Assembly (NCBI RefSeq): GCF_036023875.1
Contig: NZ_CP107931.1
Coordinates: 2,418,001-2,482,000, forward strand
Reading direction: 5' to 3'
Source: Mycobacterium sp. NBC_00419
GTDB lineage: Bacteria > Actinomycetota > Actinomycetes > Mycobacteriales > Mycobacteriaceae
DNA length: 64,000 nt
Under the pieces are notes generated by a model. The model had not been told where the DNA came from and ran no database searches. It was given only the letters and a program-made list of their open reading frames with translations. Positions 19,595 to 28,702 of the stretch are shown here, one piece after another. Position 1 is the stretch's first letter; each line of letters starts with the position of its first letter. The translations under genes and the position numbers were made by a program.

Positions 19595-20053
19595 ATGCCG
19601 AACGATCGACGGGTGACGCTTGATCGCACCGACGAGCTGATCCTGGACACACTGCAGTCAGACGGCCGGGTGAGCATGGCCGATCTGGCCCGGACGGTCG
19701 CGCTGTCGCCCAGTTCGGCCGCCGACCGAGTTCGGCGGTTGGTCGACGCCGGCATCATCACCGGCTACGCCGCCACCGTGGACGCCGACGCGCTGGGCTA
19801 CCCCATCACGGCCTTCGTCCGGCTGGCGTTTCCGTCCGGTAACTACAAGCCTGTCCACGACCTGCTCGAGGTTGTGCCGGAAGTCGTTGAGGCACATCAC
19901 GTCACAGGCAACGACTGCTTCATCATGAAGGTGTTGGCCCGGTCGATGACCGACCTCGAACGCATCGCCGGAAAGCTCGCCACGCTCGGCAGCATCACGA
20001 CCAGCGTCGTGTACTCCAGTCCGCTGCCCAGGCGGCGGATCACGCCGGCATGA
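19595..20053 (+). CDS. Lrp/AsnC-family transcriptional regulator
   Basis: A 152-aa regulator. Residues 5-55 form the HTH (DELILDTLQSDGRVSMADLA, then SPSSAADRVRRL). The RAM ligand-binding domain follows (AFVRLAFPSGNYKPVHDLLE, then VTGNDCFIMKV). Such proteins respond to amino acids. It is divergently transcribed from the rhodanese gene with 93 bp between the starts, so that gene and itself are the likely targets. Confidence 0.94.
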   Translation: MPNDRRVTLDRTDELILDTLQSDGRVSMADLARTVALSPSSAADRVRRLVDAGIITGYAATVDADALGYPITAFVRLAFPSGNYKPVHDLLEVVPEVVEAHHVTGNDCFIMKVLARSMTDLERIAGKLATLGSITTSVVYSSPLPRRRITPA

Positions 20054-20057
20054 GCGC

Positions 20058-20417
20058 TCAGATCGGACCGGGCGCGCCCGCGTCCCCGCAGCGAGTCTTG
20101 ATGTCCAGCAACGGTTGTCGGATCCCGGCGATGTCGGTCTTCACCTGCGGATTGTCCGCCATATAGGTCTTCACCCGCGCCAGAACGTCGGCACGGGGCA
20201 GCCCGCCGAGACTGCTGAAGAAGGCGTTCACATCGGGGTGGGTGAACAGGTATGCAGAGGTCGCGAACTGCACACCGGTGCGCACACCTTCGAGGTCGGC
20301 GGCAGTGCAGTTGGGCGGCGGGTCGGCGGAGGCGGCCGGTGCCACACCCACCAGCGTCACCGTGAGCGCGCCGAACGCCGCAGCCGTCAGTCGCCGGGTC
20401 AGAAGAGTCCTGGGCAT
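20058..20417 (-). CDS. exported hemophore-like heme-binding protein
   Basis: A 119-aa secreted protein. The N-terminal 31 residues are a Sec signal peptide (FGALTVTLVGVAPAASA). The mature part is a small helical domain of the mycobacterial hemophore family (Rv0203-like): NCTAADLEGVRTGVQFATS, then FTHPDVNAFFSSL. Two cysteines (PNCTA and KTRCG) could form the family disulfide. Members bind heme or act as structural cell-envelope proteins; heme binding is not proven here. It is convergent with the Lrp gene, five bases apart. Confidence 0.82.
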   Translation of the reverse strand: MPRTLLTRRLTAAAFGALTVTLVGVAPAASADPPPNCTAADLEGVRTGVQFATSAYLFTHPDVNAFFSSLGGLPRADVLARVKTYMADNPQVKTDIAGIRQPLLDIKTRCGDAGAPGPI

Positions 20418-20551
20418 CGCCGATTCATTCCGTTCTGCGTCAACGAGCGGCCCGGGCCGGACCGCATGTGAGGTCGACAGTAAGGGGCGTGGGGCTGTTC
20501 CGCACGCCGGAGACGGCCAATCCCAGCGACTACACAGCGAATTCGTCCGAC

Positions 20552-22498
20552 TCAGCCCTCGATGCGGCGGGCGCCCAGCTCGGTCTGCAGCAGTTCCAAC
20601 GCGACCTCTTCGGGGTCGCGGCGCGGTGCAGCGTCCTCGTCGCGGCCGACCTCGGCGATCATGCTGTCTTCCTCGGCGCGTTGCGCCTCAACTGGATCGG
20701 GTGCCGGCTCGGGCGGCAGCGGCTCCGCGGCGGCGACGGGCTGGCCCGCACCGACCTCGCAGCGGATTCGCCAGTCGACCCCGAGGGCGTCCTTGAGCGC
20801 GTCGCGGATGACGTCGGCATTGCGCTGCTCGCCCAACCGCTTTGCCAGCGGGCCCGACGGGTGCGCCAGCACCAGGGTGTCGCCATCGACTGCCAGAACG
20901 ATCGCGGCATCCAGCATCGCGTAGAGGGGCTTGCTGCGATCGCGGACCTTCTCGCGCACCGTCGACCACATGCTGCGCACCGCCGCGGCCCCGGGCTCAC
21001 CGGCGACCGCAGCCGGGGCGACCGGCTCCGGCTTCGCGACGGGCGCCGGCGGCGGGGCCACCGGCGCGGGCTCAGGCTCAGGCTCAACAACCGGCTCAGG
21101 CTGCGCGACGGGTTCCGGCTGCGCAACGGGTTCTGGCTTGGCTACGGGTTCCGGCTCAGCAACAGGCTCCGGCTTCGCAACGGGCTCAACCACCGGCTCC
21201 GGCTTGGCGACGGGAGGCGGCGCGGGCGCCGGTGTCGCGGGGGCGGGCGCCGGATCAACAGCAGGTGCCTGCGTCTTGCGCACGTATTGTCTGGCCGGGG
21301 CCGGCGCCTGTGAGCTCAATGCCGCTTCGCCCGCCGGAATGGAGATGTCCATCCGGGTTTCGATCCGCTCGATGCGCTGCAGCAGTGCCGACTCGGTATC
21401 GCTGGCCGACGGCAGCAGCAGCCGGGCGCACACCACCTCCAGCAGCAGCCGCGGTGCCGTCGCCCCGCGCATCTCCCCCAGCCCGGCATGCACCACCTCG
21501 GCGTAGCGGGCCAGCGTCGCCGGGCCGACCCGCGCGGCCTGATCGCGCATCCGTTCCAGGACGTCGTCGGGGGCGTCCACCACGCCGCGGCTGGCCGCAT
21601 CCGGAACCGCTTGCAGCACAATCAAATCGCGAAAACGCTCGAGCAGATCGACGGCGAACCGGCGTGGGTCGTGGCCGGCGTCAATGACCGACTCGACAGC
21701 ACCGAACAGGGCGGCTGCGTCACCGGCCGACAGCGCGTCCACCGCGTCGTCGATCAGCGCTACGTCGGTGGCACCGAGCAGCCCCAGCGCCCGCTGGTAG
21801 TGCACCCGGTTGTCCTGGGCCCCGGCCAGCAGCTGGTCGAGTACCGAGAGGGTGTCGCGCGGGGACCCACCGCCCGCCCGAATCACGAGCGGGAAGACGG
21901 CGTCGTCGACTTCGACATCCTCGGAGGCCAGGATGCGCTCGATCAACGACCGCATGGTGCGGGGCGCCAGAAGCCGGAACGGGTAGTGGTGGGTCCGCGA
22001 CCGGATCGTCGGCAGCACCTTCTCCGGTTCGGTGGTGGCGAACACGAAGATCAGATGCTCGGGTGGCTCCTCGACGATCTTGAGCAGCGCATTGAAACCG
22101 GCGTTGGTGACCATGTGCGCTTCGTCGATGATGAAGATGCGGTAGCGCGACTGTGCGGGCGCGTAGAACGCCCGGTCGCGCAGTTCGCGGGTGTCATCCA
22201 CACCGCCGTGGCTGGCGGCGTCGAGTTCGGTGACGTCCACGCTGCCGCCGCCGTTGGGGGCGAGTGCCACACACGAGTCGCACACCCCGCACGGCGTCGG
22301 CGTCGGGCCCTGCTCGCAGTTCAGTGAGCGGGCGAGGATGCGCGCCGAGGACGTCTTACCGCAGCCGCGCGGACCGGAGAACAGATACGCGTGGTTGATG
22401 CGATGCGCCGACAACGCGATCGACAGCGGTTCGGTGACGTGCTCCTGCCCAACCACCTCGGCGAAGGTTGCCGGCCGGTACTTGCGGTAGAGCGCCAC
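20552..22498 (-). CDS. dnaX: DNA polymerase III subunits gamma/tau
   Basis: The clamp-loader ATPase, 648 aa. Walker A is [11 protein letters not shown] at residues 41-51, the zinc module is [16 protein letters not shown] and Walker B/DExx is [10 protein letters not shown]. The sensor and lid domains follow to about residue 370. From about 390 to 500 the linker is a tract of PEPVAx repeats, then a tau-type C-terminal domain ([19 protein letters not shown]) that would contact the polymerase or helicase. I see no frameshift signal of the E. coli type, so only full-length product is predicted. The GTG start has no Shine-Dalgarno sequence and a leaderless-type TAGCCT box. Confidence 0.96.
   Translation of the reverse strand: MALYRKYRPATFAEVVGQEHVTEPLSIALSAHRINHAYLFSGPRGCGKTSSARILARSLNCEQGPTPTPCGVCDSCVALAPNGGGSVDVTELDAASHGGVDDTRELRDRAFYAPAQSRYRIFIIDEAHMVTNAGFNALLKIVEEPPEHLIFVFATTEPEKVLPTIRSRTHHYPFRLLAPRTMRSLIERILASEDVEVDDAVFPLVIRAGGGSPRDTLSVLDQLLAGAQDNRVHYQRALGLLGATDVALIDDAVDALSAGDAAALFGAVESVIDAGHDPRRFAVDLLERFRDLIVLQAVPDAASRGVVDAPDDVLERMRDQAARVGPATLARYAEVVHAGLGEMRGATAPRLLLEVVCARLLLPSASDTESALLQRIERIETRMDISIPAGEAALSSQAPAPARQYVRKTQAPAVDPAPAPATPAPAPPPVAKPEPVVEPVAKPEPVAEPEPVAKPEPVAQPEPVAQPEPVVEPEPEPAPVAPPPAPVAKPEPVAPAAVAGEPGAAAVRSMWSTVREKVRDRSKPLYAMLDAAIVLAVDGDTLVLAHPSGPLAKRLGEQRNADVIRDALKDALGVDWRIRCEVGAGQPVAAAEPLPPEPAPDPVEAQRAEEDSMIAEVGRDEDAAPRRDPEEVALELLQTELGARRIEG
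21072..21215 (-). repeat. in-gene 18-bp tandem repeat encoding PEPVAx units (dnaX linker)
   Basis: The minus strand encodes a run of six-residue units such as [12 protein letters not shown] and PEPVAQ. At DNA level the units are about 18 bp and diverged. The tract forms the disordered linker between the clamp-loader core and the tau C-terminal domain and is likely to vary in length between strains. Confidence 0.7.
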
Positions 22499-22507
22499 GG
22501 GAGAAGG

Positions 22508-23993
<1,486 letters not shown>

Positions 23994-24037
23994 CCAGCCG
24001 GATCCGAGCGCCTTTCAAGTCGGCTACCATTGCCGAC

Positions 24038-24123
24038 GGAGGATTCGCCTAGTGGCCTATGGCGCTCGCCTGGAACGCGGGTTGGGTTAATAGCCCTCAG
24101 GGGTTCAAATCCCCTATCCTCCG
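24038..24123 (+). tRNA. tRNA-Ser (anticodon GGA)
   Basis: An 86-nt class II tRNA. The acceptor stem pairs GGAGGAT (24038-24044) with ATCCTCC (24116-24122), discriminator G. The anticodon loop contains GGA in CCTGGAACG, and a long variable arm and the TTCAAAT T-loop follow. The CCA end is not encoded. It has the same position as the serine tRNA beside Rv3722c. A TACCAT box at 24025-24030 is a possible -10. Confidence 0.95.
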
Positions 24124-24129
24124 CACCTG

Positions 24130-24176
24130 ATCCGAGGTGCGATCGGGGGTGAGTCACCACCGATCGCACCTCGGAT
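24130..24176 (+). terminator. 17-bp hairpin terminator after tRNA-Ser
   Basis: ATCCGAGGTGCGATCGG (24130-24146) is perfectly complementary to CCGATCGCACCTCGGAT (24160-24176), with a 13-base loop. No long U-run follows, which is common in mycobacteria. It separates the tRNA from lucA. Confidence 0.7.
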
Positions 24177-24195
24177 TCACAGCATTAGGAGGGGT

Positions 24196-24924
24196 ATGGG
24201 TCGCTTCACCACGACGGCAGTGCACCTGACGGTGTGGCTGATCGGGGGCGTCCTGTATTTCCTGTTCGTCCTGCCGCGGTGGTGGGAGCTCATGGGCGAT
24301 ACGTCGCACACGCTCGGGACGGTGCTGCGCATTGTCACCGGGTTGTTGTTCGCGGTGGCCGCGCTGCCGGTGCTGCTGACTCTGCAGCGCACCCGCGAGC
24401 CGGCGCTGGGCACACCCGCCCTCGCCCTGCGGCTGCGGCTGTGGTCGCTGATCCTGCACCTGGTCGCCGCTGCGCTGATCGTGAGCACGGCGATCGCCGA
24501 GATCTGGGTGAGCCTGCAGACCGCCGGGCCGTGGCTGTTCGGCGTCTACGGTGCCGCCGCTGCGGTGGCGGTCCTGGCCTTGGCCGCGTTCTACCTCTCC
24601 TTTGTCGCCGAGCAGGCGCCCAAGCCGCCCAAGGAGAAGAAGCCGAAGCGTAAGCGCGGCAAGCAAGCCGAGGCCGAGGCCGAAGCGGAAGAGGCCGAAG
24701 AAGCCGAGACGACGGAGCCCGAGGCAGACGCGGCAGAGGAAACCGAGGCCGAGGAGCCGGAGGAGGCCGAAGCCGAGGAGGCCGAGGCGACGGAGCCCGA
24801 GGCAGAGGCAGAAGCGCCCGAAGCCGAACCCGAATCCGGTGCCCTTCTCAACAAGCGGCCGACCGGGAAGACCAAGCATCGCCTGCGGCGCAGCAGCCGC
24901 GGCACCATCGCCCCCGAAGACTGA
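24196..24924 (+). CDS. lucA: lipid uptake coordinator LucA-like membrane protein
   Basis: A 242-aa membrane protein in the position of Rv3723 (LucA), which stabilises the Mce1 and Mce4 fatty-acid and cholesterol importers in M. tuberculosis. Four hydrophobic segments are visible at about residues 9-30, 45-65, 80-105 and 112-135 (LIGGVLYFLFVLP; FAVAALPVLLTL; LWSLILHLVAAALIV; AAAVAVLALAAFYLSFVA). After a Lys-rich stretch, residues 158-216 are almost only Glu and Ala, a very acidic disordered tail, and a basic end (KHRLRRSSRG) follows. The ATG has GGAGG upstream. Confidence 0.85.
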   Translation: MGRFTTTAVHLTVWLIGGVLYFLFVLPRWWELMGDTSHTLGTVLRIVTGLLFAVAALPVLLTLQRTREPALGTPALALRLRLWSLILHLVAAALIVSTAIAEIWVSLQTAGPWLFGVYGAAAAVAVLALAAFYLSFVAEQAPKPPKEKKPKRKRGKQAEAEAEAEEAEEAETTEPEADAAEETEAEEPEEAEAEEAEATEPEAEAEAPEAEPESGALLNKRPTGKTKHRLRRSSRGTIAPED

Positions 24925-24975
24925 TCGCCCCGCCGAGATCGACGCAATGGCGCGATCTCAACGACCGTGTTCTCC

Positions 24976-24981
24976 TATGCT
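24976..24981 (+). promoter_or_regulatory. -10 box TATGCT of a leaderless promoter
   Basis: TATGCT ends six bases before GTG 24988, with no Shine-Dalgarno sequence. This decides the start of the downstream dehydrogenase, whose frame is open slightly further upstream. Confidence 0.6.
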
Positions 24982-24987
24982 GAGCGA

Positions 24988-26067
24988 GTGCACAACATTG
25001 CCCCGTATCGAGTCGTCCAGTGGACGACCGGCAACGTCGGAAAAAGCTCGGTGGCGGCCATCGCGGCCAACCCCACCCTCGAACTCGTCGGCTGCTACGC
25101 CTGGTCGCCGGACAAGACCGGCCGTGACGTCGGCGAACTGGCCGGGATCGAGCCGCTCGGCGTAACAGCCACCAATGACGTCGACGCGCTGCTGGCACTC
25201 AAGCCGGACTGCGTGGTCTACAACCCGATGTGGAACGACGTCGACGAACTGGTCCGCATTCTGTCGGCCGGGGTCAACGTCGTCGCCTCGGCATCCTTCG
25301 TCACCGGCCACAACCTCGGCGAGGATCGTGCCCGCATCGTGCAGGCCTGCCTAGCGGGCGGCTCGACGATGTTTGGCTCAGGTGTCAGTCCGGGCTTCGC
25401 CGAGCTACTCGCGATCGTCGCCACCACCGCCTGCGACCGCGTCGACAAGGTCACCATCGCCGAATCCGCCGACACCACGCTCTACGACTCCCCCGACACC
25501 GAGCGGCCGTGCGGGTTCGGGATGCACATCGACGATCCCGAGTTGCCGGGCAAAGCCGCCGAGGGCACCGCGATCTTCGCCGAAGCCGTCCAATTGGTGG
25601 CCGACTCCCTCGGCGTGGACCTCGACGAGATCGTGTGCGAAGCCGAGTACGCGCAGACCACCGAGGACCTCGTGATGGCGTCCTGGACCATCCCCGCCGG
25701 CCATGTCGCCGGGGTGTTCGCCAGCTGGCAGGGCCGGGTCGACGGCACCACCGTCATCGACCTCAACGTGCGGTGGCGCAAGGGCCAGACGCTGGACCCG
25801 GACTGGAAACTGGACGGCGACGGCTGGAAGATCACCATCGACGGCCGCCCGACGGTCACCATGACCGTCGGCTTCCTGCCGCCGCCGGACCTGATCGAGA
25901 ACGCCAAGTCCATCGAGGACTTCTTCGTCCTCGGCCACATCATGACGGCGATGCCGCCGATCCATGCCATCCCGGCCGTTGTCGCGGCTGCCCCGGGTAT
26001 CGCGACCTACAACGACCTACCGCTGCCCAACGCCCGCGGCGTGGCAGCGGTAGGCCGAAAGCGCTAG
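24988..26067 (+). CDS. NAD(P)H-dependent amine dehydrogenase-like protein (DapB fold)
   Basis: A 359-aa oxidoreductase of the 2,4-diaminopentanoate dehydrogenase/DapB-N family. The Rossmann motif is VVQWTTGNVGKSSVAAI, near the N-terminus, followed by LELVGCYAWSPDKTGRDVGE and the second strand CVVYNPMW. The second half is the mixed sheet substrate domain. Mycobacteria carry many paralogues of unknown substrate, often annotated as dihydrodipicolinate reductase, but the true DapB is shorter. The start is set by the leaderless promoter. It is convergent with the S15 hydrolase gene, 13 bases apart. Confidence 0.85.
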   Translation: MHNIAPYRVVQWTTGNVGKSSVAAIAANPTLELVGCYAWSPDKTGRDVGELAGIEPLGVTATNDVDALLALKPDCVVYNPMWNDVDELVRILSAGVNVVASASFVTGHNLGEDRARIVQACLAGGSTMFGSGVSPGFAELLAIVATTACDRVDKVTIAESADTTLYDSPDTERPCGFGMHIDDPELPGKAAEGTAIFAEAVQLVADSLGVDLDEIVCEAEYAQTTEDLVMASWTIPAGHVAGVFASWQGRVDGTTVIDLNVRWRKGQTLDPDWKLDGDGWKITIDGRPTVTMTVGFLPPPDLIENAKSIEDFFVLGHIMTAMPPIHAIPAVVAAAPGIATYNDLPLPNARGVAAVGRKR

Positions 26068-26080
26068 CCGCCCAGCCCTT

Positions 26081-28555
26081 TTACGGTGACGGCGTGATCG
26101 TCGCCGGGGTCGGCAACGTCAGGTCGATGTTGGAGATATTGACCACGCCGAACGAGGTGAAGCTCCAGTACGCCGTGGTCGCGCTGGTGATCTGCAGCGT
26201 CAGGTTGTCGACGTTCGGATTGGCGACGGTGTAGACGATGTTCTCCATGTTGACGGTGGCGGTGTGGGTCTGGCCGTCCATCGTCACGGCGACCGGAGTG
26301 ATCAGGTTGCCGACCACCAGGCCGGTGGCGTTGTCGACCAGCTGGGCGTAGACGAAGCGGTTGGTGCCCAGACCCTGGTAGTCGAAGCTGAGCGTGGGTG
26401 CCCCGACGATCTGGTTGATCCCGGTGGTGTTGACCGCAACGTTGATCGCGTTCTGGGCCTTCGAGGCCAGTCCCAACGAATACGGCAGCGTCGCCTGATA
26501 GGGCGGGGTGCCCGATCCCGGCCCGGAACCGCCGAGGAACGGCACGATCCCCAGCACTCCGCCGGCAGCGTTGTTGAGCACCTGAACCGGGGTGCCGAAG
26601 AACGGGCTGCCCGACACCGGAAGGTTGGTGGCCGTGTACCAGTTGCCCTTCTGGTCGGTGTACTCGAACGTCGGGATCTCCGTGCCGACCGGGGGCACGA
26701 TCCCCTTCAGCTGCTGGTTGAGGAACGTGATGGTGTCGGCGATGTTCGGGTTCGGCGATGTGGGCCCGGTCAGGCACACGCCGTGGCCGCCGCAGAACCA
26801 GACCATCTTCAGGTCGGTGTTGCCGTTGGCCAGCACGGTCTCGGCGTTGTCGATGGCCTGCTGCAGCGTGAACAGCACGTCGACGGTGCCCTGGAGGAAC
26901 AGCACCGGGATGTCGAGGTTGTTCAGCAGCGAGGTCGGACCACTGCTGCTCAACACCGCCTGCGCCGTCTGGCTCAAGTAGCCGATCAGGTCACCGGAGA
27001 GCACGCCGAGGTAGATCTGGTTGTTGATCCGGGCGCCGCTGGTGATCAGCGACAGCAGCAGCAGCGAGCCGTAGGCCGTCTTGAACGCACCGTCGGGGTA
27101 CAGCGAGTTGTTCAGCGAGTTCCAGGCGATGCCCGGGACGATGGCGTCGATCCGGGGATCGGTGGCAGCGGTGGTCAGCTGGATGCCGCCACCGTAGGAG
27201 CCGCCGACCATGCCGACGACGGGATCGCCTGCGCTGTCGAGCTTGGATGCGGACAGCCCGGCGACCCAGCTGACGATCGCCGAGACGTCACGGCCCTCGA
27301 AGAAGGGGTTGTCCAGCTGCAGGACGCCACCGGAGGCGAACTCGCCGCGCGGATCCCAGGTGACGACGTTGAAGCCGGCCTCGCGCAGCTGGGCCACACC
27401 CGCGGTGAGGCCGGAGATGCCGTAGAGCTGATACGGGTCGGTCTGGCCGGCGGTGGCCAGACCCGGGCCGTCAAGCACCGTCTGCTGCTGATCAACGGAC
27501 GTGAGGTTCTTGGCGGGGAACCAGTTGACACTGATCAGGGTGCCGTCGAACGACGGCATCTTGTAGGTGTAGGCCACCGGGGCGGTGCTCGGCAGCACGG
27601 TGTTGGAGTTGAACGTCGCGAAGCTGGCGTAGCCGATGATCGGTGCCAGCAAGTCACCGAGGATCGGGGCCTGGTGCAGGGCGTTGATGAGCGGGGTGGC
27701 CAGTGACCCGAGGATCGGGATGCCGCCCAGGAACTGGTCGAAGGCGGTGCTCTGGGCCACCATGATGGTGAACTTCTCGTTGACGGCGCCGGTCAGCACG
27801 GACTGATCGGGCAGGTAACTGAAGTTGCCCAGGACGTAGTTGGGATCGGTGGTCGCCGAGAAGGTGACCTTGCCGCCCTTGTCCGGCGAACCGACCAGCG
27901 TGTAGACGAGAGTCGTGCCCACCGGCGCGGTGACGTAGTTCTGGCCGACGACGATTCCGTTGTTGATGGCCAGGGCCGGGGTGACGACGATCGGGTTGCT
28001 GCCGATGGTCAGCGACGCGGTGGTCTGCGCGGCGACGTTGGCGGTGCTGAGCGTGCTGGAAGCCTCGCGGCGGGTGAATGCGGCCAGCGCCAGGGCCAGC
28101 GGCGAGTCGACCGGCACCGCCGGGTCGCCGGTCGCCGGGGTGGCCGTCGCCGGCGCGATGGGATTCACCGAACCGACCGTCGAGGTCGAGGGTGCGGCGA
28201 TGGTGGACACCGCCGTGGTCGTCGTGGCTTCAGCCGATCCGCCGGTGGCTGTCGACGCCGCCGCCGGCGTCGTCAGCGTGACGCTGCTCGAGTGCTTGGA
28301 GCTGCTCTGCGCGCCGCCGCTGCTGCTCACCTTGCCGGTGTCGGACGACACCCGCCGGGTGCCGCCGGTGGTCTTGGCGTGCGAGCCAGACGAGCCGGCG
28401 TTGGCCGAGCTGGAGTTGTCAGTGCCGGAGCTGGCCGCTCCTCCGGTGGAGTCGTCCGCCCATGCCAGACCGCATCCGGAGGACAACAGGGCGGCGCCCA
28501 CCCCCAGGGACACCGCTAATCCGCCGACCCGACCCACAAACCGCGAAGCACCCAT
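26081..28555 (-). CDS. large secreted S15/CocE-type alpha/beta hydrolase
   Basis: An 824-aa exported protein. Residues 1-34 are a signal peptide with the motif GRVGGLAVSLGVGAALLSS. Residues 35-140 are a Ser/Thr/Ala-rich linker, then comes the module GDPAVPVDSPLALALAAF at 143-160. The hydrolase domain (about 330-640) resembles X-Pro dipeptidyl peptidase/CocE enzymes: TWDPRGEFASGG, the nucleophile elbow MVGGSYGGGIQ, an acidic residue in QGTVDVLFTL and the His in FCGGHGVCL. The last 180 residues form a beta-rich domain like the PepX C-terminal part. The substrate is unknown; ester or peptide hydrolysis outside the membrane is likely. The ATG has AGGAGG upstream. Confidence 0.82.
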   Translation of the reverse strand: MGASRFVGRVGGLAVSLGVGAALLSSGCGLAWADDSTGGAASSGTDNSSSANAGSSGSHAKTTGGTRRVSSDTGKVSSSGGAQSSSKHSSSVTLTTPAAASTATGGSAEATTTTAVSTIAAPSTSTVGSVNPIAPATATPATGDPAVPVDSPLALALAAFTRREASSTLSTANVAAQTTASLTIGSNPIVVTPALAINNGIVVGQNYVTAPVGTTLVYTLVGSPDKGGKVTFSATTDPNYVLGNFSYLPDQSVLTGAVNEKFTIMVAQSTAFDQFLGGIPILGSLATPLINALHQAPILGDLLAPIIGYASFATFNSNTVLPSTAPVAYTYKMPSFDGTLISVNWFPAKNLTSVDQQQTVLDGPGLATAGQTDPYQLYGISGLTAGVAQLREAGFNVVTWDPRGEFASGGVLQLDNPFFEGRDVSAIVSWVAGLSASKLDSAGDPVVGMVGGSYGGGIQLTTAATDPRIDAIVPGIAWNSLNNSLYPDGAFKTAYGSLLLLSLITSGARINNQIYLGVLSGDLIGYLSQTAQAVLSSSGPTSLLNNLDIPVLFLQGTVDVLFTLQQAIDNAETVLANGNTDLKMVWFCGGHGVCLTGPTSPNPNIADTITFLNQQLKGIVPPVGTEIPTFEYTDQKGNWYTATNLPVSGSPFFGTPVQVLNNAAGGVLGIVPFLGGSGPGSGTPPYQATLPYSLGLASKAQNAINVAVNTTGINQIVGAPTLSFDYQGLGTNRFVYAQLVDNATGLVVGNLITPVAVTMDGQTHTATVNMENIVYTVANPNVDNLTLQITSATTAYWSFTSFGVVNISNIDLTLPTPATITPSP

Positions 28556-28702
28556 TTTGTTCTTCCTCCTGAGGACTGGCGAACGCCACCTCAGCGGAGA
28601 TTAGTCCCACCACGGGCTGGGATCTCCGAAATTCCCAAATCGTCAATTGTGGGTTTGCTGCTGTCGGCAACTACTACCCGAATTTCCTTGCGGCGCAATG
28701 CC

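Noticed and set aside
21072..21215. A CRISPR-like repeat array
   Set aside because: The units are 18-bp codon repeats in frame within dnaX, without spacers.
26264..27706. A 480-aa open frame antisense to the S15 hydrolase
   Set aside because: The composition is that of a shadow frame, and the hydrolase has a signal peptide and catalytic motifs on the other strand.
28556..28702. A small RNA or gene in the gap before the aspartic protease stop
   Set aside because: The 147 bp hold only a short GGGAT-like imperfect inverted stretch and the ribosome-binding region of the hydrolase gene. No ORF with codon bias or convincing stem-loop is seen.
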